64,000 bases of DNA, taken from the NCBI RefSeq assembly GCF_000331305.1, contig NZ_KB217478.1:800904-864903 (forward strand), given 5' to 3'. Below, one piece after another: positions 51,954 to 61,101 of this stretch. This DNA is from Calothrix sp. PCC 7103 (lineage in GTDB: Bacteria > Cyanobacteriota > Cyanobacteriia > Cyanobacteriales > Nostocaceae). The first letter of the stretch is position 1, and each line of letters opens with the position of its first letter. Made by a program: the position numbers and the translations under genes. The notes below the pieces were generated by a model. The model was not told the DNA's origin, did not search any database, and was given only the letters and a program-made list of their open reading frames with translations.

Positions 51954-52967
51954 TTAGAAAAATATTTCGTTTGGTTTCCAGTTTTGTGTTGTGGGTGTAG
52001 ATGTTTGGTTAAAAATACGTTTTCTGAGTTCGTAAGCAAATTCTAAAAAACGGTTATAACCTCCTATACCCAAGTAACGCATTAATGCTATGGCGACACT
52101 CAGGCGCCAAAACTCTGGCGATAAAATTTGTTTGGGATCGTAACGTAAAGCAGAAGCACGAAAATTTGCGGCGAGTTGAAAATCTTTGTCTTTGCTTTGC
52201 AATGCTTTCCAAGCTAGTACTAAATTAGCATGACCGTAACTTGGCTTTTTCAAATGCTGAAGTTCGCTTGGTGCTGACTTAAAAGCATTTTTGATGACTT
52301 CATTAAAACCTAGCTGCATCTGGCGCCAGTTTTTAGAAACATTATTAGGATGCTGTCGGTAGTAGACTAATGGTTCTTTGATGACCGAAAACTCATAAAC
52401 TGCGGCTATTCTAATCCACATTTCCCAGTCCTCGTTATATCGAATGTTTGTATTAAACAAACCAACTTTATTAAAACAACTGCGTCTAACTACAACTGAG
52501 GGACAGTCAATGATATTTTTAACTAGTAGTTTTGAATATACATTACCATCAGCGGTTGGTTTTAGTAATCTACCTGTTGGTTGGCCTTGAGAATTCATCA
52601 TTGCCGTCCAACTATAACTCAACGCAACTTTCGGATTATTGTCTAATTGAAAAACATGTGCTTCTAATTTAGTTGGCGCCCATAAATCATCAGCGTCTAA
52701 AAGGGCGATATACTCACTTTGAGAAGCTAAAATGCCTGTATTACGTGCAACAGATGCACCTTGGTTTGGTTGTGAAATAAACTTAAACCGTGAATCTGTG
52801 ATTTGAGAAGCCCATTGTTTGATATCATCTGAGCTTCCATCATCGACTAATATGACTTCAAAATCGGTAAAACTTTGATGCCAGACACTTTGGAGAGTGT
52901 CTGGTAGATATTTCATTGCGTTATATGCTGGAATTACTATTGATACTCTTGGGGTTAGCATAATCAT
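51954..52967 (-). CDS. Glycosyltransferase, GT2-type
   Basis: I start at ATG 52967, with AGGAG nine bases before it; a longer frame to 53003 overlaps the previous gene. Product about 337 residues: VSIVIPAYNAMKYLPDTLQS, EVILVDDGSSD, SEYIALLDADDLW, RYNEDWEMWIRIAAVYEF. The metal-site D-A-D is intact. The paralogous layout to the gene at 49716-50729 suggests duplication. Confidence 0.87.
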   Translation of the reverse strand: MIMLTPRVSIVIPAYNAMKYLPDTLQSVWHQSFTDFEVILVDDGSSDDIKQWASQITDSRFKFISQPNQGASVARNTGILASQSEYIALLDADDLWAPTKLEAHVFQLDNNPKVALSYSWTAMMNSQGQPTGRLLKPTADGNVYSKLLVKNIIDCPSVVVRRSCFNKVGLFNTNIRYNEDWEMWIRIAAVYEFSVIKEPLVYYRQHPNNVSKNWRQMQLGFNEVIKNAFKSAPSELQHLKKPSYGHANLVLAWKALQSKDKDFQLAANFRASALRYDPKQILSPEFWRLSVAIALMRYLGIGGYNRFLEFAYELRKRIFNQTSTPTTQNWKPNEIFF

Positions 52968-52986
52968 TATAATTAACTCCTGATTT

Positions 52987-54420
52987 TTAAAAAGACGCGA
53001 CATGTCTCGTCTCTACATTTTCGTTCCATTGCCATCCTGCTACGGATATTAATGTCCATAAATAGAAAAATAATGTGGTATGGCTCCAAATATTTTCAGT
53101 TAACATTCCCACCATAATGGCTGATAGCATTGCAAGCAGAACTAAACATAAGTTTCTTTGTTTACTATTTGGTTGTGCTATACGGAATATTTGTAATAAG
53201 TATATAAATAGTGCCATGAATAATAATATAAATGCAGCAAATCCGATTATTCCACCTTCTGCTAAAGCGCGGATGTAGTCGTTATGTGCATATGCATCAA
53301 AAACAGTTAATTGTTTACACGTTGCCAGTCCATATCCTAATATTGGCTGGTGTTCCCAAGCTTGTAGTAAAAATGTCCACTGTGCTATGCGCCAGTTAAA
53401 ACTATTTCCGTCGCTTGCTGATAGTAAAATTGCACGTGATATATCTATGTTGGAGTTAAACAAAGGTGTACTTGTGAGTGATGCAAGACGCTGTTGTCCA
53501 AATTCTGTGCTGGCAAATAAGGCGATGGCTATTGCAAATAGTAAGGCGCCGCCAATAATTTTTGGTAAACTCAACTTTGGAGCAATAAATACCAAAAGAA
53601 AAACACCAAGCATTGCTAAAGCAAACAAAGCTTTGGTTGCAACGTAGAAAAATGCTAATAGTCCCAGTAAACACAACCAGTATAAGCGCTGCTTTGCTTT
53701 ACCTAGTTTCCATAACGTTAAACCAATGAATAACAGTAAAAATGTGGCGAATGTATTGGGGTGTCCTAGTGTACCATTCACGCGCGATATACTTGCACCA
53801 ATGGCGCCGTATTCATCTCCACCACCACCAAACATTGGAGGCAAAAGCGATGGTGCAAAGATTTGCATTAATGCAATAGTACTAGGTGCAATTAAGGCTA
53901 AAAATAATCTTGAGACAATGATTTCTGGGTGAACTTTGTCTTTAAGCTGCAACATTAGCAAATAAACCATCAACCAAGAAAAAATTCGTACCCACTCACG
54001 TAAACTCGTTTGTAATTGTGAAGCATCCGACCCTAAGCCACCTATAAACATTAGTACTAGCCATAAAGACTGTAAAGCGACCCAAGTAGCAAATATCCAC
54101 CATAACTTTTCAGTAATTACTTGTTTTTTAGTTATTAGCTGCACTACTACATACAGCAGAGTCAAAGCGCTAACACCAATAGCAAACGCTGCTGGAAGTT
54201 GCATCTCTGAAAATGGGTCGAGCGCACTTCGTAGTACTAATAATCCAATTGCGGCGACTTCAAACTGCATAAAGAAAAATGCAACAATTGGTACTGTCGC
54301 AAACCCCAGTCCCAAAAGTATTGGACTTGCACCTGCCATAAACCCAGACATAACAGCTATACCCACTCCTAAAAGTGAGACAAACAACGCTAGCAAATGG
54401 GAACGAGTACGAGTCAACAT
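52987..54420 (-). CDS. O-antigen ligase/polymerase family membrane protein
   Basis: 477 residues with about twelve hydrophobic helices. The central periplasmic loop carries GWRIAQWTF-like text (NWRIAQWTFLLQAWEHQPIL, then GYGLATC) and YAHNDYIRALAEGGIIGFAA, the conserved R/H...E motif of the WaaL/Wzy family. It would polymerise or ligate glycan units on the periplasmic side. Its co-occurrence with an ABC exporter is unusual for a pure Wzy pathway, so ligation to a carrier is possible. Confidence 0.87.
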   Translation of the reverse strand: MLTRTRSHLLALFVSLLGVGIAVMSGFMAGASPILLGLGFATVPIVAFFFMQFEVAAIGLLVLRSALDPFSEMQLPAAFAIGVSALTLLYVVVQLITKKQVITEKLWWIFATWVALQSLWLVLMFIGGLGSDASQLQTSLREWVRIFSWLMVYLLMLQLKDKVHPEIIVSRLFLALIAPSTIALMQIFAPSLLPPMFGGGGDEYGAIGASISRVNGTLGHPNTFATFLLLFIGLTLWKLGKAKQRLYWLCLLGLLAFFYVATKALFALAMLGVFLLVFIAPKLSLPKIIGGALLFAIAIALFASTEFGQQRLASLTSTPLFNSNIDISRAILLSASDGNSFNWRIAQWTFLLQAWEHQPILGYGLATCKQLTVFDAYAHNDYIRALAEGGIIGFAAFILLFMALFIYLLQIFRIAQPNSKQRNLCLVLLAMLSAIMVGMLTENIWSHTTLFFYLWTLISVAGWQWNENVETRHVASF

Positions 54421-54523
54421 GGAGTTAGAAGTTAGAAGTTAAAAGGTGGGGTGGTGGTGCCACAACAATCGCAAGGTGAAACTAATAAACTAGCAGCGTC
54501 ACGCACAGGAGCGAGGAGCGGAG

Positions 54524-56665
54524 TTAAATTTTGGCTTTTAGACGTTTCATTTGATAACCGCTCATGGGATAGCGGTAATATTGTTCGGTTTGTGAAGTCA
54601 TACCATTAACTACTACTCCAACTATGGGTATGTGATTGTTGTTTAATTCGGAAACTGCGCGTTGAAGTACTTCTTTAACAGTGATGTTCGGACGTGTCAC
54701 CATTAGCACACCTTCGCATTGTTTGGCTAGGGTGGCCGTGTCGGCACAGGCGCTCAATGGAGGTGTATCAATTATCACAAAATCATAGTTAGCAGCAGCT
54801 TCTGCTATGAGTTTTTTCATGGCTGCCGATTCGAGTATTTGCGATGCTCTACCATATATTCCGCCACAGGTAAGTACTGAAAGATTTTCGATTTCGGTAG
54901 ACTGTACCGCTTCTTTTAAACTGATATTTCCTTCGACTATATCAGTGATACCTGGTTTCGCTGGCAGGTTAAAAATAGTATGTTGTACAGGGCGCCGTAA
55001 GTCAGCGTCAATTATTAAAGTTCGTCGTGATAACATTGCTGATACAGCAGCAAGGTGCGAAGCCACAATAGATTTGCCTTCACCGGAAATAGTACTACTT
55101 ACTACTAATAGCTGTAGTTCAGAAGTACGAAATTCGAGTGATTTAAATAGCATTCGATATGGTTCGACCAAAGCGACGTTATCTAGAAAACCGTCAGCGG
55201 GTTCTAATGCTAGTGTTTTAGCTGGTAAACGTGGTAATACGCCAAGTAAAGGTAATTTGAGTAATTCTTCAGCTTCAGAAGCATCATGTAGGGTGTTATC
55301 CATTATTTCTAAAAGGATGACCACACCAGTTGCTAACAGTAAACCGAAGGCACCAGCAAGGGCAAGTACAACGTTAGGTTTGGGAGAATTAGCAGTACTT
55401 GGTGGTTTTGCAGCTTGAATTACTTGCAGGGTACTGACTTTTTGCGCTTCGGCAATACGTGCTTCTTCAAATTTGGCTTGTAAAAATTTGAGTGATGCAG
55501 CAGCTTCTTCGCGTTTACGAATTAAAGCAGTAAGGGGTTGTTGTTGGAGGGGAAGTTGGGTGAGTCGGTTTCGGAGTTGGGTTATATTATTTTGGGTAAG
55601 CTGAAGCTTTTCCGCAACTGCTGCTCTTTCAATTTCATTTGTTATAAGTTGGGACGTTAAATCTTGGCTGATTGGGTCGCCCGCTATATTATTATTTGAA
55701 TTGTTGGCGCCAGCTCCTGGAGCGACACGTGCGAGTTCTTGGGCATAAAGACTACGGAGAGCATCGCGAGAAAGCAACATTTTAACGACAGTGGGATGAC
55801 TATCGGTAAATTTTAACCGAGCCTCGATAAGTTGAGTCTCTTGCTCGGTAAGTTTGGCACGCAATTTTTGTAGTTCTTGGTCTTGACCACCGCGAACAGA
55901 TTCATATGCCGTATCAAGCCCTTTAGCTTGGGTAACTTGACGCAACGAGTCAAGGCGTGAATTTGCTTCTTGAAGTTGTGTAGCAAGAGTACGCTGTTGG
56001 TCTTCAAGGGATGCCACACTTTGAACAAGGCTTTTGGTTTGTTCGTCAAAATCGACGATGCTACTTTGCTGACGATAGTTATTTTCCGCCACTTCTGCTG
56101 CTTGAAGTTGGGTTCGCGCTTGCGGTAGCTGCTGCTGTAAAAATTGGCGAACTTTGGTAGCTTCAGAACTTATCGATTTAATGTTATCGCGAATCGTCGC
56201 CATTGCTACGGCATTTGCATATGCAGCAGCAAGGTCTGGATTCTTTGATTGATAACTAATTTCGAGAATATTAGTCGCAGGAATAGTTTTGACTCTTATT
56301 CCTCGACTTAATTCATCGACGGTAAATTTAGTTGACCCATTTTGCCCACCCTCAGAATTTTCTACATCGGAATTTCCAGCTATCGCTAAAGCTTGAGTAA
56401 GAATCCGTTCAGACTTTATTAACTCCGCTTGATTTGCGAGAGGGCTATTTCCTGGACTACTTACTGATGTTTGTGATAAGTCACGTCCTAATTCAGAAAC
56501 ACTCGTTCTTCGATCATCAAATATCAATCTTGATGAGCTTTCATATAGACGCGGAGTTACTTTCAAATAAGCAATCGCTCCACCAATTACCGCAGTAAAA
56601 GTAATTAAAGCAGGTAAGCCACGCCGTTTTAAAACTGACAATACTGACCAAAAGCCCTTTTCCAT
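54524..56665 (-). CDS. Wzc-like polysaccharide tyrosine autokinase
   Basis: 713 residues. A membrane helix near the N-terminus and one at ~440-460 (VVLALAGAFGLLLATGVVIL) flank a long Wzz-type coiled-coil region. The C-terminal BY-kinase has Walker A SSTISGEGKS (523-532), Walker A' LIIDADLRR (~554) and Walker B VIIDTPP (~630). The tail is Tyr-rich (EQYYRYPMSGYQ; Y696, Y697, Y699, Y704), the usual autophosphorylation cluster. Such proteins control chain length and export. It lies at the upstream part of the leftward cluster. Confidence 0.93.
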   Translation of the reverse strand: MEKGFWSVLSVLKRRGLPALITFTAVIGGAIAYLKVTPRLYESSSRLIFDDRRTSVSELGRDLSQTSVSSPGNSPLANQAELIKSERILTQALAIAGNSDVENSEGGQNGSTKFTVDELSRGIRVKTIPATNILEISYQSKNPDLAAAYANAVAMATIRDNIKSISSEATKVRQFLQQQLPQARTQLQAAEVAENNYRQQSSIVDFDEQTKSLVQSVASLEDQQRTLATQLQEANSRLDSLRQVTQAKGLDTAYESVRGGQDQELQKLRAKLTEQETQLIEARLKFTDSHPTVVKMLLSRDALRSLYAQELARVAPGAGANNSNNNIAGDPISQDLTSQLITNEIERAAVAEKLQLTQNNITQLRNRLTQLPLQQQPLTALIRKREEAAASLKFLQAKFEEARIAEAQKVSTLQVIQAAKPPSTANSPKPNVVLALAGAFGLLLATGVVILLEIMDNTLHDASEAEELLKLPLLGVLPRLPAKTLALEPADGFLDNVALVEPYRMLFKSLEFRTSELQLLVVSSTISGEGKSIVASHLAAVSAMLSRRTLIIDADLRRPVQHTIFNLPAKPGITDIVEGNISLKEAVQSTEIENLSVLTCGGIYGRASQILESAAMKKLIAEAAANYDFVIIDTPPLSACADTATLAKQCEGVLMVTRPNITVKEVLQRAVSELNNNHIPIVGVVVNGMTSQTEQYYRYPMSGYQMKRLKAKI

Positions 56666-56699
56666 TGCATATACCCTTATGCTTACTGTTTATAGTTAA

Positions 56700-56816
56700 T
56701 TGTCATTCGTTATTGGTTTCTATAAACCGGGTTTATTATCGATAAATTGCAATCAAAACAACGGCTTTTTACAGAAACCGGGTTTCTTTTTGAATGACAA
56801 AAAACTAATACCATAC
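56700..56816. repeat. Pair of AAACCGGGTTT repeats in the gap before the autokinase
   Basis: ATAAACCGGGTTTATTATCG at about 56725 and CAGAAACCGGGTTTCTTTTT at about 56773 are direct copies. Same family as the repeats at 22541-22606 and 49702. Confidence 0.55.
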
Positions 56817-58004
56817 TTACTTCTTTCCTGTTATACTAAAAAGTCCACTTTCGCTTGTCTCTAATACACCTTCAGATAGAGGTGAATTGAGCAATTTTGT
56901 GTATAGTCGCATCGTATCAGAGGTGATTCGTTCCCAGCTATAATTGTTTTGTAGATAAATTTGAGCATTTTTTGCCATTTTCGCACATTCTTGTGGATTC
57001 TGAATTGACCATTGAAGCGATTGTAAGCAAGAATCTACATTCCCTGCCTCAAATAGTATTCCACGTCCTGCTACTAATTGTTGATGGGGAGCAATATCGC
57101 TCGCAACAACAGGGATGCCTTCGCGCATGGCTTCGAGCATAGCTAAAGGTAATCCTTCGAGGTCAGAAGGTAGTGCAAATAACCCGGCGCCTCGTACAAT
57201 CTCTGCAAGCCGCACACCTCGCAATTCTCCAGCAAAGACGATGTTCGGGTTGTTGGAAATTTTATTTAATATCTCGGCAGTATAAGTTTTAGTGTCGCTA
57301 ACACCACCAGCCAATACTAACTTCCATCCCATTTGTTGTAATTTTGAAAATGCTTCGATAAGTAAATCAGGACGTTTCTCGGGAACCATTCTACCCAGAA
57401 ATAATATATAACGTCCTTTTTCTAAACCCAACTCTTTACCATAATTGAACTGTGAGTCAGAGTCCGCATAAGATGCAGGAGCATTTGGAATATAAACAGT
57501 TTGCCTACCATAAGTCCGCTGGAAATAAGTCTGAAGCGCATCCGAGACAACAATAATACCATGAGCAAATTTTACGGCTGCTTGCTCACCCAGTTGTATC
57601 AGACCACTCGAAAAACTTCCCCATTTTGCTCTTTGCCAGTCAAGTCCCTGACAAGTAACAACAATTTTAGAATTTGAAGCAATGCGCGGTAAACATGTAA
57701 ATAACGATGGACCAAGCGCGTGAAAGTGAATTATATCGTAATGACTAGTAGAAGAAGCAACGGCGCCGAGAGCAGAAGTGACGAGAGCATCAATTCCACG
57801 CATTTTCAAGCCAGGTAAAGGTATAACGTTAACCCCGTTATAATCATAACGTTTACCCAATTTAGTTTCTGTATAGGAAGCGCGAGCGAATAAATCGACA
57901 CTGCAACCCTGAGTAACCATACGCGGATAAAGTTCCGCACAGTAATGTTCAATCCCACCTTGTAAAGGCGGTAAGCCTTTTGCACCAATAACAGCTATTC
58001 TCAT
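56817..58004 (-). CDS. Glycosyltransferase, GT4-type
   Basis: 395 residues. GT-B start RIAVIGAKGLPPLQGGIEHY, matching the pattern KGxPPxxGGxExY of rhamnosyl-/DUF1972-type transferases, then ILFLGRMVPEKRPDLLIEAF and LFALPSDLEGLPLAMLEAMR plus EGIPVVASD. The EX7E motif is present (E in LEAMREG). It follows the other GT4 gene in the cluster, with a 193-base gap. Sugar unknown. Confidence 0.88.
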   Translation of the reverse strand: MRIAVIGAKGLPPLQGGIEHYCAELYPRMVTQGCSVDLFARASYTETKLGKRYDYNGVNVIPLPGLKMRGIDALVTSALGAVASSTSHYDIIHFHALGPSLFTCLPRIASNSKIVVTCQGLDWQRAKWGSFSSGLIQLGEQAAVKFAHGIIVVSDALQTYFQRTYGRQTVYIPNAPASYADSDSQFNYGKELGLEKGRYILFLGRMVPEKRPDLLIEAFSKLQQMGWKLVLAGGVSDTKTYTAEILNKISNNPNIVFAGELRGVRLAEIVRGAGLFALPSDLEGLPLAMLEAMREGIPVVASDIAPHQQLVAGRGILFEAGNVDSCLQSLQWSIQNPQECAKMAKNAQIYLQNNYSWERITSDTMRLYTKLLNSPLSEGVLETSESGLFSITGKK

Positions 58005-58197
58005 AACCCAAGTAAAATCAATAACTCAAAGTGTACTCATGAACTTAGCAAAATTACTTTTTAGTCTTCTTCTTTTTGCCTCCTAGTTAATTCAACTGTG
58101 TTGAATTTGATTGTTCGTTTCGATTGGTTTAAATAAACGAGTTCTATTTCTAACATATAAATTATGTCATTCAATGAATTGACTAATTTGTAGGTAT

Positions 58198-59436
58198 TTA
58201 TTGTAAAACTCGTACTTTTTTACTCCAGATAAGCAACATATCAGCGTAGACCTCATTGACAACAGTGCGAGCAGCGTATGGACGAGCAACGCGCGTGCAA
58301 GCTTCTTGGGAGAAATTATCACTTTTACTTAAAACTTGATGTAGTGCAGAAGCAATACATTCTGGAGTTCGTTCATTACAAACTACTCCACTGTCATGAG
58401 TTAATAGTAATGGCGTTTCTCCGGTTTGTGTCGTCACAACTGGAGTTCCACAAGCAAGAGCTTCCAAAGCAACCAATGGTAAACCCTCGTATGCACTACT
58501 CAAAGCAAATACATCACAAATGCGGTGTAAATCTGCCAATTCAGCTTGATTTAAAGCTCCCAACATTGTGACAAAGTTTGTCAAACCTAAATTATCTATC
58601 TGATCCCGCAGTTGTGGCGCCAACTCACCTTCACCAACGATTAATAAATGAACATCTTGTTCATCTGACTGACTATTTAATTGTTTTTTCATAACAGATA
58701 ACGCCTGTACAAGTAACACAGGGTCTTTTTGAGGATGCAACCTACCAGCAAACAAAATAAATTTAGTTTGCTCTTTCTTACCTAATTTTAGAGCTAACTC
58801 GCGTTTCATAGACGCGCGTTCATCGTCATGCAATGGACAAAAAACTTCATCATCAAATGAGTTTTTAATGTAAGCTATACGGTCGCTCAAATTAGGATAG
58901 TGCTTTTGGTAAAATTGTGCCGACTTAGTGTTACACGACAAAATTTGATTAAATTGACGCACTAATAAACTTTCAAGAGCAAAATAAGCTTTTGGGAATC
59001 TTCGCCAAAGAATCGCCTTTTTATCGCCTTCTGCTTTCATTTGCGCGTGAATATCATTGTGGATAAACAACGTTTTCTCACCTTGCCAATACCAAGTAGC
59101 TAAAGTTGGCTCCAAACGATGAAAATGCATGAAATCAGAAGCGAAATTACGCCCCAACAAAGCCGCAGTATACTTAACTGTTGTCGGGATTAAATTCCTA
59201 ACATTATCATTCTCTAAAGCGAATAAAGGCAGAAATTTTATCGGTCTACCAGCAAAAACAGCTTCTTGCCACTCACCGATATTTTTATCTCCTTTATCTC
59301 CTGTCCCAACAAGTCTCACCTCAAAATCATTGGGTGCGTACTTGATGAAAAGTCTAATTAGAGTCTGAATTCCTCCGATAGTACTGTTCCAAGGATTGAA
59401 TTGGTAAAAAATTGTTAGAACTGGTTTACGCATCAT
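58198..59436 (-). CDS. Glycosyltransferase, GT4-type; first gene of the cluster
   Basis: 412 residues. GT-B features: TIFYQFNPWNSTIGGIQTLI, FILFAGRLHPQKDPVLLVQA, VFALSSAYEGLPLVALEALA and CGTPVVTTQTGETPLL. It is the most upstream gene of the leftward polysaccharide series, so the promoter of the whole cluster should lie in the long interval beyond 59436. Sugar unknown. Confidence 0.88.
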   Translation of the reverse strand: MMRKPVLTIFYQFNPWNSTIGGIQTLIRLFIKYAPNDFEVRLVGTGDKGDKNIGEWQEAVFAGRPIKFLPLFALENDNVRNLIPTTVKYTAALLGRNFASDFMHFHRLEPTLATWYWQGEKTLFIHNDIHAQMKAEGDKKAILWRRFPKAYFALESLLVRQFNQILSCNTKSAQFYQKHYPNLSDRIAYIKNSFDDEVFCPLHDDERASMKRELALKLGKKEQTKFILFAGRLHPQKDPVLLVQALSVMKKQLNSQSDEQDVHLLIVGEGELAPQLRDQIDNLGLTNFVTMLGALNQAELADLHRICDVFALSSAYEGLPLVALEALACGTPVVTTQTGETPLLLTHDSGVVCNERTPECIASALHQVLSKSDNFSQEACTRVARPYAARTVVNEVYADMLLIWSKKVRVLQ

Positions 59437-60314
59437 AACAACCTTGGATAATCGTGAAAATACATAGAAGGATTCTTACCTTTATAATTAGCACACAGAA
59501 GCTTTGCTGGTTTTACATATAAACTTCATCACACTTTTAAAATCGTAATCGCTTCACACTTTATTTGCACTTTTTTCGCCTAATCTTCATGAAAACTTGA
59601 CACTCATAGTATCTTTTTTATCTTTGATGTAGATCAAAACCCAATATCGCACAAAAAAAGAGTGTGATTGTATACTTTTTTAAAATGTCACCCTTAAACC
59701 TTTACAATAACTTTATATTTCAGTTAGGGTCAAGTATGTATACTTAAAATAAAAAGTATATATTACTACTCTTATGCTAGAAGTTATGATTATAAATTTG
59801 GCTGAGAGGCTTATTCTGCAAGGGTTTTGTTTTTTCCGGAAAATTAGGAGTTGTATAAGTATGAGCCAAATAAATAGAGACATACTTTAATAAAAGAATA
59901 ATTGAGTTAAATTAACTTCTGACTTTTGATAGGTATTTTTATTTATTTTTTCTGCATTCTTGTGATTTACTTAACTCGTTAGATGCTTGACAACTGGTAG
60001 AATTTTTCACATTCATCTTTAAGGCTTGATGATGATACTTGCTAGCTATCTATACTCGTGGTTTGTGGCAGAAATTGATAAAAACCATCAAACCTATTGA
60101 TGATTAGGGATGTAACAGATAGATAGTCCGTCAAGTTGTTAGGCACCTTTTTTTTGATAGGCAGACAAAGTATATTAAGCAGAAAGGAATGGCTTACACG
60201 CAAGTACTATTTTATGAATCACCCACTTGGGTGAACCAAGCGGGGGAAGCATAAATAACAAGGTGTATTGTATATTTGGTGCAGCATAACACAGGCAGAA
60301 AGTAGACAGTTACA
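59437..60314. other. Long upstream region of the polysaccharide cluster
   Basis: About 880 bases with no gene or GGCGCC site. A 9-codon frame (MSQINRDIL) follows AGGAG at 59846-59850 but then stops at once. AAGTATGTATACTT-like short inverted repeats (about 59725-59755) occur in AT-rich DNA. It probably holds the promoter of the leftward cluster and of the rightward small gene. Confidence 0.45.
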
Positions 60315-60347
60315 GTGCGTTCCAACCCTTATGCACAGGTTATAAAC

Positions 60348-60692
60348 ATGCGCTCAATCCTCAAAATAGTAAAACAGGCGATTGAAACTGGATATATTAG
60401 TAAAATAGAAATTCAGCAATTGCAAAATTTACTCAAATATAGTCATTATGAAGAAGATGTAGACGCTTTGATGCAATTACATCAAGCTGTAGTCAGAGGA
60501 AGTGTTAGACAAGTTAACGAACACAAAAAACCAGCTATGAAAAAATATCATCGCGGTATCATAAAAATGAAACTTGTATGCCAGACTACATTTGCCGCTG
60601 TAATTGTAGGCACTATAGTTTTCGCGATACCCAAATCTGAACAATCTGTTTTAAACAACGAAGTTAGAACGATGGATATTTGGCAACAGTAA
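60348..60692 (+). CDS. Small single-pass membrane protein, unknown function
   Basis: About 114 residues from ATG 60348 (a GTG at 60315 would add 11). The first half is a helical domain, SILKIVKQAIETGYISKIEI followed by LQNLLKYSHYEEDVDALMQL, a pattern I have seen in short cyanobacterial proteins of unknown role. One membrane helix is near the C-terminus (TTFAAVIVGTIVFAIP). Stands divergently from the polysaccharide cluster; possibly linked to it, but nothing proves this. Confidence 0.6.
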   Translation: MRSILKIVKQAIETGYISKIEIQQLQNLLKYSHYEEDVDALMQLHQAVVRGSVRQVNEHKKPAMKKYHRGIIKMKLVCQTTFAAVIVGTIVFAIPKSEQSVLNNEVRTMDIWQQ

Positions 60693-60753
60693 GAGAGTCG
60701 TAGTAAGGTGGGCACTGCCAGCCCTTTCAACGCGAACTAGTGAACTAGTGTAG

Positions 60754-60785
60754 CAAGGCAGATGGCAGAGGGCAGATGGCAGAAG
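60754..60785. repeat. Tandem GGCAGATGGCAGAG simple repeat
   Basis: GGCAGATGGCAGAGGGCAGA followed by TGGCAGAAG. A short imperfect tandem inside the left part of the mobile element. Confidence 0.55.
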
Positions 60786-61101
60786 TGAAAAGCCTTATGA
60801 AACATACGCTTTTTACTCTTTCAACTGTACTACTATTTTAGTCAAGCTGCACTAGTAACATAAGTACTAAAAGCTTAAGTAATTGGTTGCTTAAAAATAA
60901 GGTATTTTTTATAAAATATTAAATATACGAACTTTCAAAGTGGCAAGTATGTTTTCTTATTTATACATCTTATCAAATACGGTTTTATTCATAACTTTGT
61001 CTTAGATAAAACATCATATTTGATAAATTGTTGACATGAAAAATATGCACGAAAATATTTTACGTGCGGTAAGCAGTTAAAAAATATTCTTTCTTTTATA
61101 A

